Assembly: GCF_040869045.1 (NCBI RefSeq)
Contig: NC_090319.1
Location: 341,166,302 to 341,230,301, forward strand
Direction: 5' to 3'
Source of the DNA: Eurosta solidaginis
Lineage: Eukaryota; Arthropoda; Insecta; Diptera; Tephritidae
Length of the DNA stretch: 64,000 bases
The number at the start of each line of letters is the position of its first letter. The stretch's first letter is position 1. Both the position numbers and the translations under genes were made by a program. A model generated the notes under the pieces. That model saw nothing but the letters and a program-made list of their open reading frames with translations. It did not search any database and was not told the DNA's origin. This document shows, piece by piece, positions 32,434 to 44,460 of the stretch.

Positions 32434-34089
32434 TTTTTTTTTATATTTCGCTTTTAGAAATTGTCGCTGCATGCTGCACTTAAGCTATGCGTAATTCGTT
32501 TGATGCCGATGGCAATAGTTAGGTACTCCTGTAAGTACTTACTTACCTAGGAGGCGTGCATTTAACCACGCGCTTAAGTCTCACTTAAAAAAAACACATA
32601 CTGGATTCTGCTCAGCGCAGTCCTTAACGGTACTCAATTTGAGTGCTGCTACAATTGTTATTGTTTTCTTCATTAATTTTTTTTGTCTTTGTCGCCGCCT
32701 TCGGCAGTTCTGCGACAGTTACGCGCGCGCCCAACTGTGGCAATTAGGGCTCCGTAATTCGTAGATATTCTTCTTTGTCATCATTCGACAAGCGGCAGAC
32801 GTTGTTAGTGCATATCAGAGCCGTCACTTCAAGTTAATGAAAATGCTGTTTAGCTTTTCTGATATTAAAGTTTACTGTTTCCATTAGCTTGGCATTGCGT
32901 TGCACAGTTACATTGCTTCCTTCTTGTTCTAGGTGCTGCATTTCCCAGCTTACAAGCTTGCAAAGTACTTTACTTTGGCGTGCTGGCTGTTGTTGCTGCT
33001 GATGATGACGTTGATGAAGTGGAGGATGCTGTTACAGCAGAATGAAAGTAGCAGACAAAACACCAAAACCAAAAAAGTCTCCACTTTATAGGCATACAGC
33101 AGTCTTCTGCATCTTCATCTCCTAATATCACTGCAACTGCTTACAATGGATGTTAGCCCCTCGCAGTCACTTGGTCACCTAAGTCGTTGATTTTGCGACA
33201 AATGAAGCGCTCCATAATGACAAGATATAGTGCAATACGAAAAACATTTACAATATCCCTTCAACCTCCCGTCGGGCGACAAGTGTTGCAAATTGTTCAG
33301 ATAAATTCTCACTTGTGCAAATATCGTTGGAGGGGGAGGTCCTGCTCTTACTGAGTTTAGCGAGCTGATTCTCGGTAGTATTACAAATGAGTTTAAGCTA
33401 AAATGCGCTTCAAACACTTCACTCACTATGCTATAGGTAAGCGTGTCTTTATGTGTCTTATATGCGATAAATACATAAGAAAAGAATAGAATGGATGAAA
33501 CTGAAATTAGAAAAGGCTTGCAGAAATACAGAGGTGCGTCCCGTCTAGGATGGAGTCGCGCGTAGGAGTCCACGTAAGTGTAAAAAGGTTTTCACTGTTT
33601 GCATGCAGTTCAAGCAGCTCACTACTTTCGCTCGCTTCCGGCCAAGTATCCTCTGAGGAGCCACCGAAAATCCATTTGGCATTGAGGTAATGTGAAAAGA
33701 CGAAAACCTATCTAGGCCACCCCGTTATAATCGGTTTAACGGCGGCTAGTTGGGGGACTTCATCAACATCGACTGCTGACCATAAGGTACGGCTGTTAAT
33801 ATGCGCTTTTTACGATCAAGCGGCGCACTATATAAACTTGTATCATAAATGTCTCATTCCTGCTGGGCGGATTGTTCACTGGGCTTGTGACATAACACGT
33901 AAAATTAGACTGCAATGAAAACAGTAATCAAGCATCGCATAAAGAAAAAACCCTTTTTGATGAGAACCTCTGCACACTTTTAAAGGCCTATGAATTAACG
34001 GAATGCACCAGGAACATCTGTTCCCTTAATAAGATTGGGTGCCGATGACCTTCTTCAAAACAAAAACCGACATCGCCGCTATTCAAGAA
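32434..34089. other. No gene recognised; possible host regulatory or unique sequence
   Basis: More balanced base use. Contains GTTGTTGCTGCTGATGATG at about 32989 and TACTTACTTACCTAGG at about 32537. The minus frame at 33175-33573 has no motif. The last few hundred bases may hold the unrecognisable 5' part of the RTE-like element. Confidence 0.35.
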
Positions 34090-36105
34090 ATGCCATGGAC
34101 AAAGCAATGAAAAAGGACAATTAAAGATTGTGATGTTTACTATAGTAGCCATGCATGAAAGCCGCTTTCTACGAGCGCCTAAAACGCACATACGACCGCT
34201 TCCCTCGCCATGATACAAAAGTCGTGCTTGACGATTTTCAGGGTGGATAAAGAAAATGTTTCTGGCCCCATGGTGGAAAAGTTTATCTCCACCCCTACGA
34301 AACTTCGCCCATTGGGATGCAGCTGAATAAATTTGCCGGTGCTCAAACATAGTCATAGCCAGTATCAGGTTAAATCATAAGGATATACATTAAGCTATAT
34401 GGCTAACCCCCATCGAAATACATGTAACCAGATCGACAACGTCGTGAAAAATGGACGCCATGCCTCAAGTATTTTAGTTGTACGCACGATTCTAGGACCC
34501 AAAATGTACTCGGATCACTACCTCGTTGCAGCCAAAATACGCGCTCGCCTCTGAGCAGCAACAACCAAATAAAATAAACACAAGAACTGACAATGATTTC
34601 ACAACTTAATTCTTACACTTTCTCTCTGAGAGCTTAAGTCAATCCAACGGAATGCAAGAGACGTGAGAGAATATCTCTAAAGCCGCCGAAGAAAAAAATA
34701 TGTTATCGGAAACTACGTTGAAACAACTGGTATGAGGAAGAATGCCGTATTGCAACCGAAAAAATGGACGCTGTCTACAGAGCTGACTTAAAAGGGAACA
34801 CAACAAGAAGAGTGCGTTAATGTTACAACGAGTTGAAAAGGAAAGTGGGACGTATTTACAGGAAGAAAAAAGCAGGTGCAGAAAGAAGTGAGTGCAAGAA
34901 GCTTGAGCAGCTAGCCAAGAGAAATAACGCCCGTTAATTTTACCAAAAAATCTGGCGAATGAAGGAAGTTTCTAGTCCAAGGAAAGGTATTGTAAGAAAG
35001 AGAATAGTGACTTTATAAATAGTTACAGACAGTGGTCAGTTGATCTAGGGGGCACTCCTTTGCTCCCCTGAATGGATAAAATTAAGACAGCGACTGGAAT
35101 GATTAACCCGATCCCACAATCGGTGATGATGGAACAAATGTGTCCCCACGCGATTATGACGAAGTCAGAGTAGCAATAACCTGACTAAAAAATTACAAGG
35201 CCCCGTGCGCTGACGGATTGCCTGCGGAACTTTCCAATATGGCGGCTGAATCCACCAGCTTCTTTGCCAAACATGGTTGAACGAAAGCATGCCCGACGAT
35301 TGGAATGTAAGCGTTTTTTAGCCCGTCCAAAAGATGGGGGATCCTTCAAACTGCACCAGCTGTCGCAGAATCAATTTTCTTAGTATCGCAATTAAGGTAT
35401 TGTCAAGGGTGTTGTGCGAACGATTGAAGGCCATTGCGAATCGGCTGAGGCAATTGAAAAGTTAAGTCCCCTTTCTGAAAACGAAAATCATGCTCCACAA
35501 TTCAATTACCATATCAGTTCTGCTACATGGCGCAGCAGCATGGACAATGACAACATCAAATGGGGCAGCTTTGGAAGTTTTCGAGAGAAAAGTTCTTCGA
35601 ACGATTTATGGGCCTCTACGCATAGGTGACGGCGACGAGATTAGGTTTGGTTTAACTGGCTGGCCCGTGAGTACATCGCATAGACTGAATAAGCCCATAG
35701 TTTTACCAGAACTTTGCTCAGCGATGAAAGTTAAAAACTCTTCCAGAAAACAATACCTATATTATAAAAAACTCCCTACTTTTTCACAAATATCAGAAGC
35801 TTTTTAGGACCTATGCTACTAGCTGCTTCTAGATCTGGTAGATGTGCCGCTCTTAATAGCTGGAGTGTTAGCCTTGTAAACGCACGGCATGATCACAAAA
35901 CGTGCTCGATCATTTCCTCGAACACGCCAAGTACCGAAGAAGGTGAAATGATGAGCAATACGAGCTTTATACTGACGCAAACCTAGTCCAGTGAATTAAA
36001 ATACAGCGGCTACGCTGGCTCAGCCGTGTTATGCGAATGAAAAATGATGCTCATACTATGAGTGTATTTTTTATCGAAACCAGCCTATGGAAGCGGAGGA
36101 AGAAA
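34090..36105 (+). pseudogene. RTE-like non-LTR retrotransposon: endonuclease and RT pieces
   Basis: Endonuclease traces: FYERLKRTYDRFPRHDTKVV then LDDF at about 34165-34230 (Asn lost from the usual GDFN), and YSDHYLVAAKIRARL at about 34507-34552 with the SDH catalytic motif kept. RT entry: NYKAPCADGLPAEL at about 35194-35233, then WNVSVF..PVQKMGDPSNCT and RVLCERLKAIANRL (about 35405-35445). Palm motifs A and C are deleted. The C-terminal part LLHGAAAWTMTTSNGAALEV then FERKVLRTIYGPLRIGDGDE lies at 35528-35635, and IQRLRWLSRVMRMKNDAHTM near 36000-36060. The element resumes at 36899 after an R1-clade insertion. The enzyme would nick DNA and prime reverse transcription; this copy is dead. Confidence 0.75.
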
Positions 36106-36898
36106 ACAGCACACTCCGCTGGAGGTACCAGCGAGTGTAGGTTTTACGTGAGTACCTGTCTTCGAAGACCTAACCTCACGTATGTACCAAGTACACAGGT
36201 CAAAGCAGGTCTGACCAGCCCCCAAGGCTCGCTTACCTTGGTACCAATCGATAATGTGAGTGGACACATCATCACCTTGGTAGGGTTGGAGGCCTATCTA
36301 ACACCTCTTCCATTCTATGGGTCATGGCACCCGGTTGCAATGCAACTCCACATTCGAGCTGACCAACTCTTACCGCATTCGGATATCAACCACAGCCACC
36401 ACGATGCTCCCAAAGGGGCCACCCGCAAACGAACAGAAACGGAGCAAGCTCCGCGGGCTATCTGTTCCCCGTAGTACCACTTTAAAGTCTTGGTCTGACT
36501 TTCGCAGCCGAAGCCACTTCCGGTTGAGTATCCACCTACTCCGGACCGGCCGCCTAGGGGTGAGGTGGGATTAGAACCCCCCCGCCCCCCCCCCCCCCCC
36601 CCCCCCCCCCCCACATCCACGAACACACACACAAATTAACCACCACGGTCACCACCACGTCTCCTCCGTCTAAACACCTCCAAAGCATACCTATTGAGCA
36701 AATCAATAGTCCGACTAGTAGAGACCGCTCCACTCACATCAACCCTACCTTCTTCAACATTAACTCCACAACTACCCAAATCCCTTATGTCCGAGTACTC
36801 CGGGCACTCGCACAACACATGCACCCAATCCTCACATACAGCCCCACATACACACCCCTCCGTTTCGCTCAAGCCCTTCTTATGCAAGAATGCATTAA
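36106..36898 (-). pseudogene. R1-clade non-LTR, C-terminal zinc cluster and 3' UTR, nested in the RTE-like element
   Basis: The minus frame ending at 36636 reads FLHKKGLSETEGCVCGAVCE then DWVHVLCECPEYSDIRDLG, finishing LLNRYALEVFRRRRRGG and a stop. It holds a CX1CX8HX4C cluster (CVC...HVLCEC) typical of the end of R1-clade ORF2, thought to bind nucleic acid. A 3' UTR follows: a G-rich tract (36577-36612) and about 470 bp that recurs at 47505-47870. It interrupts the RTE-like coding text precisely: WKRRKK stands on one side and RAMTSSWRDQVESDL on the other. It is therefore a younger, strongly 5' truncated insertion. A short AAGA appears at both edges, too short to call a target duplication. 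Confidence 0.75.
36577..36612. repeat. Poly-C / poly-G tract (28 uninterrupted bases)
   Basis: Seven C, one G, then 28 C on the plus strand (36585-36612). In the transcribed sense of the R1 element this is a poly-G run directly after the stop codon. Confidence 0.95.
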
Positions 36899-37062
36899 GA
36901 GGGCCATGACCAGTAGCTGGAGGGACCAGGTGGAAAGCGATTTATATATTCTTGGTGTGATTGATTTGCGCCAGTTAGCTCAACAGAGAATTTGCTGGCG
37001 TGTCTCTTTGAACGCTATAACCATTTAAACTGTTAAGCGCCTATTAAGTAAGTAAGTAAGTA
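36899..37062 (+). pseudogene. RTE-like element, 3' end
   Basis: Continues the interrupted element with RAMTSSWRDQVESDLYILGV, then RQLAQQRICWRVSLNAITI and a stop at about 37026. A short UTR follows, ending in a (TAAG)n microsatellite at about 37044-37062. Short tandem-repeat tails are typical of RTE-like elements, so this is probably the true 3' end. Confidence 0.7.
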
Positions 37063-37645
37063 TACGCTAAACTTAAGAATTATTCGAGACATCACAATAG
37101 ACCTACGCAGATCTTGCACAAAATTACGTATTTAATGACTCTTTGTTACCAGATAAAAGTTTGTCGGATTTGAGTTGTATTAAAACGTTATTAACATCTT
37201 TACATAGCAAATCCGTAAAGAAAAGTAATTAAGTAAAAACAGTCATTTCAACACAATGAAGCCACATAAAATATGCCGTACGTGTGTATGTATAATTTAA
37301 TCCATTAATAAATCTAAGCACTAAACGCTTTCTGTGTCGACATTCGACAAGTTCCGCTGTTCATGACATTCCTCAATGACTTTGTAGTTAATAATGTATA
37401 AACATACTTTCTTCGTTCTGAATTATTATTTTTTCTTTCTTATTTGTGTATGAAATAAGCACAATACAAATGCACGAATGTGTCTACAATGACTTAATGC
37501 CATGATCGCATAAAGGAAATTTCTCGTTTAAATTATGTTTGTCATGTCAACAAACATAAATTTGCGGAATTGGCCACAATTTTTTGCTCTTCTACAATGC
37601 AAAAATAAATAAAATCACAAAAGCAAATAATAAAGAAAAGTGGAA
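37063..37645. other. No gene recognised
   Basis: AT-rich unique-looking sequence between the RTE-like 3' end and a MITE. Confidence 0.35.
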
Positions 37646-37866
37646 GTTGAATTTTGACTAAAAACTTTAACAATAGCTCTTGTAAAAGAATTTTGGGATT
37701 TAAAATTATAAAGGCAGAGCGCTTGCTTAAATTTTAAATGATCAATTAGTTAATCCCAAGTACATGGTTTGCCTTAAATGGAATGACTGCGCTCCACCTT
37801 TATACTTTTAAATCCCAAAATTCTTTTACAAGAGTTATTGTTAAAGTTTTTTAGTCAAAATTCAAC
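37646..37866. mobile_element. 221 bp MITE with about 77 bp terminal inverted repeats
   Basis: The left arm at 37646-37722 begins GTTGAATTTTGACTAAAAAC. The right arm at 37789-37866 is its reverse complement with few mismatches, ending GTCAAAATTCAAC. A 66 bp centre separates the arms. Non-coding. It would fold into one long hairpin as single strand. Flanking AA on both sides is the only duplication I see. Confidence 0.8.
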
Positions 37867-37947
37867 AAGGCTATGTCTGTATTGCCTTCTATTTTTTGGT
37901 CCATTTATATAAACGTAGTCCTTAAAATTTCTTTATCATCTTTTTAT

Positions 37948-39079
37948 TTATATTAAGCGTGCTTTACACGCAGAGTATATTAACTTTGATTGGATAACGG
38001 TTGGTTGTACAGGTATAAAGGAATCGAGATAAATATAGACTTCCATATATCAAAATCATCAGTATCGAAAAAAAATTTGATTGAGCCATGTCCGTCCGTC
38101 CGTCCGTCTGTCCCTCTGTCCGTTAACACGATAACTTGAGTAAATATTGAGATATCTTCACCACATTTGGTACATGAGCTTATCTGGACCCAGAATAGAT
38201 TGGTATTGAAAATGAGCGAAATCGGGTGATAACCACGCCCACTTTTTATATATATAACATTTTGGAAAACACAAAAAACCTGATTATTAAGTAAATAATA
38301 CACCTAGAAAGTTGAAATTTGACTGATTTTGAGACTCTTGATAAAAATTTGAAAAAAAGTTTAAAAAATGGGCGTGGCACCGCCCACTTTTGATAAAATT
38401 TATTTTACAAATATTACTAAGCATAAATCAAAAATCGTTAAACCTGTCGTAACAAGCTTCGGCAGAGAGGTAGCCTTTACTATAAGGAATGCTTTGAAGA
38501 AATTAACGAAATCGGTTAAGGACCATGACCACTTTTATATAAAATATTTTTAAAAGGGTCATGGACGAAAATAAGCTATATCTTAGCGAAAAAAAGCTTT
38601 GTATTAATAGAATTTTACTTTCTAAATTGAATTATAACACTAAATTGGAAAACACTAAAATTTTTGAAAATGGGTGTGGCACCGCCCCTTTTATGACTAA
38701 GCAATTTTCTTGTTCCGGGAGCCATAACGCGAAAAAAAATTAACATATCGCAATGAAACTGTGTGCACATGTTTTCCTTATAACAGAAAATATTTCTAGT
38801 AAAAATGAACGGGATCGGTTAAAGACCACGGCAACTTCGATATAAAACAAGTTTATAAGGGTCGTAGACTAGAATAATAAGCTCTAGCTTAGCAAAAAAA
38901 AAGTTTTGAATCTATGATATTTCAATTATCAAGTTTTATTGTAAGAGCACATTTTTTTTAAACGGGTGGTGCCACGTGTTATGTAGAAAAGTATTTTATC
39001 TGAAATGAGATGTACAATTGAAGCTTACGCTGAGTATATAATGTTCGGTTACACCCGAACTTAGACACATTTACTTGTT
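37948..39079 (+). mobile_element. HINE-1 copy F, subfamily without satellite
   Basis: Plus-sense relative of copy A. The AGAGTATATTAACTTTGATTGG end lies at about 37972, the GTCC tract at 38090-38107, boxes near 38236, 38377, 38526, 38680, 38829 and 38971, and the hairpin GTTCGG/CCGAAC at 39043-39060, ending TTTACTTGT. The 5' subterminal repeat is eroded. It has no 128 bp satellite. Frames at 37980-38743 are by-products. Confidence 0.78.
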
Positions 39080-39299
39080 TTAATTTTAAATGTGCAAAAT
39101 TTCTAGGGCAATTTATGCGTCACTTTTCACTTCGTCTCGGATTAGAGCTAAGAAAAAAGTGGAATTGTTCAACTTAAGAACTTTTTTTATGAATTAGAGA
39201 GAAAGAATGTTTAATATTCAATGAACCGTTACCTTATAGCAAGCGAGCGTTATACGATTTGAATATGAATACGTAAAAAGCAAATACCTTCTGCAGACG

Positions 39300-40560
39300 G
39301 TCTTGCCTGACAAAGGGTTAAAGAAATGCCGCACGATAGCAGATAATGGGGAAGAACTGTTCTATTGACAGCATGGCTACCGAGGAGTCCAATCTTCAAA
39401 ACACGTCATTGCAGAAATGATAAACGCAGTTAATAAAGTGGAGGCTGTGTCTCACCGAGCAAGACAAGTTTTTACTCAGAATGCTTTTAACGCAGCCAGT
39501 GGTACGACATGCTTGAGGGATTAGAACGCCTTTTCAAGGTATCTCAACATCTTCCAAAAATTTTGAGGTAATACTTGAGAGACCAGTATCTAACGAATGA
39601 AAGGGAGTTTAATATATCAGGCGGACCAGCAAAAGATTCGGTACTTAGTCCCAATCTCTGGAACACTACTATAATCTTCTTCGCTTGAATATACCAGAAA
39701 GTACATCCTTAGTTGCTTTGGCGCACGACGTGGCAGCTATAATAACAGCGCAAAGCAGGGAGCTGGAGTTAATTAAAATTAACCAGGTCAAGCGCAGTTT
39801 AAAGAAGTGGATGACATATCACAGTATTCAGCTAACAACAACAAAAACGTAGATAGTCCTTACGAAGAGGCGTATGTCCACTATCATTACCATAACGGCT
39901 GGGGTACAGCAAATAGAAACACGCATTCCAATGAAATATCTGGGGGTGAAACTAGACAGTAACCTCACCTTCTTATATCACATCTGCGGAGCTTACGATA
40001 GGGCTGCGTACACATTGGTGAATTTGAGTAGATAAATGGCAAACACAGGGGGCTCCGAGCCCTGTACAGGGAAGCTGCTTACATCAGCCACGGATTGTTT
40101 ACTATTATAGAGTGAGGAATCTTGACGGACGCAATGAAATATTAAAAGAACTGAATCGTTCTTATCTACGTACTTTTGGTGCCACGAATAGATTCGGCTT
40201 GCGTCGCGGTTCTGGCTGTAGCTGTCTTGGACAGTGCGGGAACCATACCTATATATCTTCTCTATGAGAAAAGCAAGTAGCGTTGCTGTTGCCATACAGG
40301 TTCGAAAATAATTGTTTCGACGCTGGCAAGAAGAGTAGTGCAGCCGTACCGTAGAAAAGTGGGACAGGGGACTAGTTCCTGAACTGAACTTATGGTTGAA
40401 GCGCCCACACGGACAGGTCGACTTTTACCTGACCCGTTTTTCTGAGCAGACATGGTTACTTGCGCAAACATCTCTACAGAGTGGCCTATGTTGAAAACCC
40501 GAACTGCCTGTATGGTAGAAAATTAGATTATGTACACCACACTTCCTTGGAGCGCGAGTA
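39300..40560 (+). pseudogene. R1-clade non-LTR reverse transcriptase remnant
   Basis: Plus-strand order: HGYRGVQSSKHVIAEMINAV at about 39370-39430 (region before motif A), an LGPTLWNTTYNQLLRL-like motif B near 39650, and LVALAHDVAAIIT (39712-39750) where the YADD of motif C has become a decayed AHDV. Next come KRSLKKWMTYHSIQLTTTKT (39800-39850) and KYLGVKLDSNLTF (39938-39975). The C-terminal region has RGLVPELNLWLKRPHGQVDF then YLTRFSEQ (40365-40445), matching the usual R1 pre-zinc segment. Many stops. With motif C changed, it is inactive. Confidence 0.72.
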
Positions 40561-42008
40561 CTTTGCCTAACATCAAAGGACGATTACCATGCATTTTCAT
40601 CCACATACGCACACAACTGGGTATATAAACACAAACATTAAGAAGAACTCCCATTCACGCTCCTAACATTACCAATTATACGACCACAATTTTGTCAACG
40701 ACCCGCATACTGACAGTCAATATTCAATACCAACGCACTCAGCGTATTTAGCAGCAACAACGAATGCAGTAAAGTACCGTTTAAGCACATCACAGTTAAG
40801 TGGCAACAAATGAAATCCGGGCTGCTTACTTTTATTTACATTTTCGCCGAATTATTATGGCAAAGAAGAAGAGAGCGAAAGCGAGAAAATGGCAAGTTAT
40901 TACTTCCAGCAAAAACGTCGAAAGCAGGGGGGTGCGGAATGTCCGGGAGGTCATTGATATGAGCAAAATAAAGCATTGTCGTAAAATATTTTTTATTGTT
41001 CAATTAGCATAATGGGGCAGCAAAAAAACAAACAAGGCACTAACGAATATTATACGTTACAACAGCAAAGTATGACTATGTACGATGCATAACCAAATTG
41101 GAAAATTCAATAATGAGCAAAAAAAAATAAAAATAAACACAACAAAAAAGATCTTTGATGAAGGAGAAATGTGTTTAGAGGCGGGCAATTTCATAGCGCG
41201 CAGAAAACGGCAAGACAATGCACTATAAAATGGACAGGACAGGATGAAATTATTGACCGAACGACGAATGGTGGCGACTGACTGGAAGATAAATATACAG
41301 GCTTTAGTCAATGGCTAACTGGCTGCTCTGCTTGTTAGCGGGTGAGGACTCGGGTTTCACAAGGCGTAATAAACACCAGTGAAATAAAGTGATTCTTTTT
41401 TTTTTATTTTATTCTTTTTATGCTGATTTTTATATGCATAATTTTCCTGTTTTATTTTTCTTTTATTTGTTAGCTTTGGTCTGATATTTCGTCACTGCTG
41501 CTTCATTGTTGCTACATAAAAAATTTGTTGCCTTTCTCTCTCTTTGTTTTGCCGAATGGGTGACCAAACCGAGCAAACAAAGACAACATTCGATGAACTA
41601 TCAACTCACTTATTCTCAGTAGAATTTCATTGAGACCCAGACAAGGGCCTGTGTGAGTACTCGTTTATTAGGGTTGCTCGAAAACACACACATTTTTTCA
41701 TACGAAAATTTTGTAGTTTGGTACATATCCAACTGCTGTTTTTTGTCAATATTATTTTTGTGGTATATACTTAAAAAAATTGTATTAGATTAGAAGATAT
41801 AAAATATTTCAGAAAACCACCATAGTGGTTGCATAGGTCCAACGGTTGCTAAACCGTCATCACCAGTAACCTTTTTATTCAAGTTATTTTTGAAATCAGA
41901 GATCAAACACGTTGCCACAATAAGCACTACGATCCAAGCTTTATAGTTTACTAATATTCCTACTTCAGGTGAGAGTAAGCGCTGACGAAATAAAAAAAAA
42001 ATACTTTG
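40561..42008. other. No gene recognised
   Basis: Unique-looking sequence. A 13 bp T run lies near 41396. Short frames (40800-41012 plus, 41057-41311 and 41790-42011 minus) have no motif. Nothing I can support as a host gene. Confidence 0.35.
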
Positions 42009-42215
42009 CACGATTTACCTCCGAAGAGATTTAGGCCAAGCTTCTCTTCCAATTTGCGCCGTGCTCCTTTTAATTTTCCCTACAAATTGGACGAAACCTG
42101 AAGGGTGGATGAATTTTCCCTGAGAAGCCGTTGGCAGAAATACACACGGAGTGTTTGCCAAATTACTTCCGGTGGGCTACGCAAATTAGAAAAAAAAATT
42201 TCTAATTGAACATTT
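42009..42215 (-). mobile_element. SINE-A copy 3
   Basis: Plus-strand text GCACGATTTACCTCCGAAGAG, CTTCTCTTCCAATTTGCGCC and TTTTCCCTACAAATTGGACG matches SINE-A. The middle has a deletion, and the tRNA-like head is absent. Confidence 0.7.
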
Positions 42216-43239
42216 TTTTTTTGACGTTACAAATAATGACTTGATGCAACTATTTTTTTTTTTTCTGCTGCTTAGTAAACTTGCACTTTGTACGCATTGA
42301 GTCGATTTCCCTATATCTAGTAGAAATGTCTTCCTGTTTATTCTGTGTATCTGCATCTTTGCTCCGAGGGAGGAGGCGACCAACGTGAATAAAGACGCGG
42401 CGTGTCCTCCGCCATGCGATTAAAAGCATGCTTAGGAACTTTAACGTTTTGGTGGACAAAGTCGAAAGATATAGCCTCCTCGAGTTCATAACCCCAACGT
42501 TTCAAGTTTGCTGTGGCTCAAAATTTGGTAATATATCGTGCAAGTTTCGAATATAGACTTGAAACATTCCCCTTTGGATTATTAGTGTGGCGCCGGTTTG
42601 GAAAGAACAACATTGTCTATAGACCAACACTGCGCACGGGGATAACAACGAGCATAATCGTGCTGCAAAGATATAAGAAAGAGGCCTTGTCGTAAGTCTG
42701 GTGCACGTAAGCGTCTATGAAAAATTATACATGATACTTTCCAGCCAACGTGGAGTCAAAGACAGGGCCGAGTTACTGCAAAAAACTTATCCGTGATGCT
42801 GTGAGGTAACTCGTATCCTCATTAATATATTGTGGGAGAGATGAAGAATCGTACACACTAGTCCCTGAAGATGGAAATTATATTCCATCAGCCAATTATG
42901 ACGATAGGATCAGTGCAAATTAGAAAAACAATAAAATAATTTGTACGTATTTGAATTTAGTCCACTTAAAATTGCATGAACGGAAGTACCGCAAACCAAG
43001 CCAATTACAGCTGATTACTTCCAATTTATATCTGATATCTGGTATAGTTCTACCAACCGCATTTAATAAAAGACCGGAGCTCACTGCAGATATAGTAATT
43101 GGCGCTTGCCGGCGAGACTTTACACCTGGTAAGTCTACTACCGTATATAAATTTGTAGGGAATGTGCCTCGCACCAAGTCTTTGTCAACTTGAAAAGAAC
43201 TTTTCGAAGGGAGAAAATAGATATCTTCGTAATGTTATG
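42216..43239. other. No gene recognised
   Basis: Overlapping short frames on both strands at 42920-43193 have no motif. No repeats noted. Confidence 0.3.
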
Positions 43240-43530
43240 CGTGAATAATGCCGAGCTTCTTATTCAATACATACCGTACTATTTTTTTAGATTTTCCTAC
43301 ACATAGAGGAAACTGGGCCTGTTTATTTTATGCTGACTCTAAATGGCATTCCCAAGGAAGATGAAGAAGATTTTATGGCAGAACTATACTCGCAGTGGTT
43401 GCCGAACCACAGCCCAGATTGGGGCCAGTTGGACGGACTTTTTCTGTAGCTTTTATGTCGCCTTTCGCAGAACGTAACCCAGGACCTTCGGGGTAATAGG
43501 CTAGCATGCCACTAACTCAGCACAGGGAGT
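43240..43530 (-). mobile_element. SINE-A copy 4, decayed, with head
   Basis: GCCGAGCTTCTTATTC, TTTATTTTATGCTGACTC, AATGGCATTCCCAAGG and GCAGTGGTTGCCGAACCAC follow SINE-A order. CGCAGAACGTAACCCAGGACC and GGGGTAATAGGCTAGCATG correspond to the tRNA-like head read in reverse. Confidence 0.6.
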
Positions 43531-44129
43531 ATATTTTTTATTACAGAGATCTTATAATGTCCCTTTTCTGTACCCATGTGAATTATTAAGATTTTTATGT
43601 ACCGCAAGTATCAGTTTTATGCATTTTTCCCATCAAATATTTCGAGATTTTTTCACCAACCTTAATGTGTCTCAATCTGCGCTCATGTAAATTTGACCTT
43701 ATATGGAGACGTCAAAACGACACACATTGATAAACTGACTAAACATTTAACTAAGCACAAAGCTTCAGCAGTTGATAATAAAAAAGAGGAAAACAGCCCT
43801 TTTGTTGAGCTCTTTTGTGGGCGTGTACATATGATCTGGAGCACCACAAACAAGCAGCTGGCGAACTATTCAAGTGACAAACTGTTGGATGGCTGACAGG
43901 GTTTAACATTATTTGTCCTCTGTTTATATTTGCTTAAGGGCAGTTGATTTTTAAATCGCTCACTTGCGGTCAATTGGCATTAAATTTAGGGCAATATGTT
44001 GGGTCATTTTTAAAGTGGTAAAGTGATTGAATATTTAACTGAATTTTTTAAGTCAAGGATTAATGAAGTGGCAAACTAAATTTAAGTAAAAGGAAATCTT
44101 TATAGATTTTAGAAGAAACTAAAAAAAAA
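43531..44129. other. No gene recognised
   Basis: AT-rich sequence between two SINE copies. The plus frame at 43693-43896 has no motif. Confidence 0.3.
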
Positions 44130-44460
44130 AAGACGACTACAAGATGCGATATACCTCCCAAGAGACTAAGGCCGAGCTTCTCTACCAATTCACGCCATGA
44201 ATTCATACAAAATGGCGAGACGGAAACTACATATTTTACGCTAACTCCAAACGACATCTGCAAGATGAATTTTCACTGAAACACTTTTCATGGCATATAG
44301 AATCGGAGTGTTTGCCAAATCACTGCCGAGGGGCAACCCCGCTTAAAAAAATTTTTTAAAATTGAAAATATTAGTTTCTAAATTTTTGACGTAGCTTTAC
44401 GCGCGACTTGCATCCATGATCTTCTTCCATCATAATACGGTCATACAAAAAAATCCGTAG
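44130..44460 (-). mobile_element. SINE-A copy 5
   Basis: GATGCGATATACCTCCCAAGAG, GGCCGAGCTTCTCTACC, ACGCTAACTCCAAACGACAT, CACTGCCGAGGGGCAACCCC and a degenerate head (CGCGCGACTTGCATCCATG) in the same order as copy 1. Confidence 0.68.

Noticed and set aside
36577..36612. Poly-C run as a transposon tail or telomere seed
   Set aside because: It lies inside an R1 3' UTR directly after the stop codon and not at an insertion end.
36315..36632. Glycine-rich minus-strand frame
   Set aside because: Its glycines come from the poly-G tract and the rest is the R1 3' UTR.
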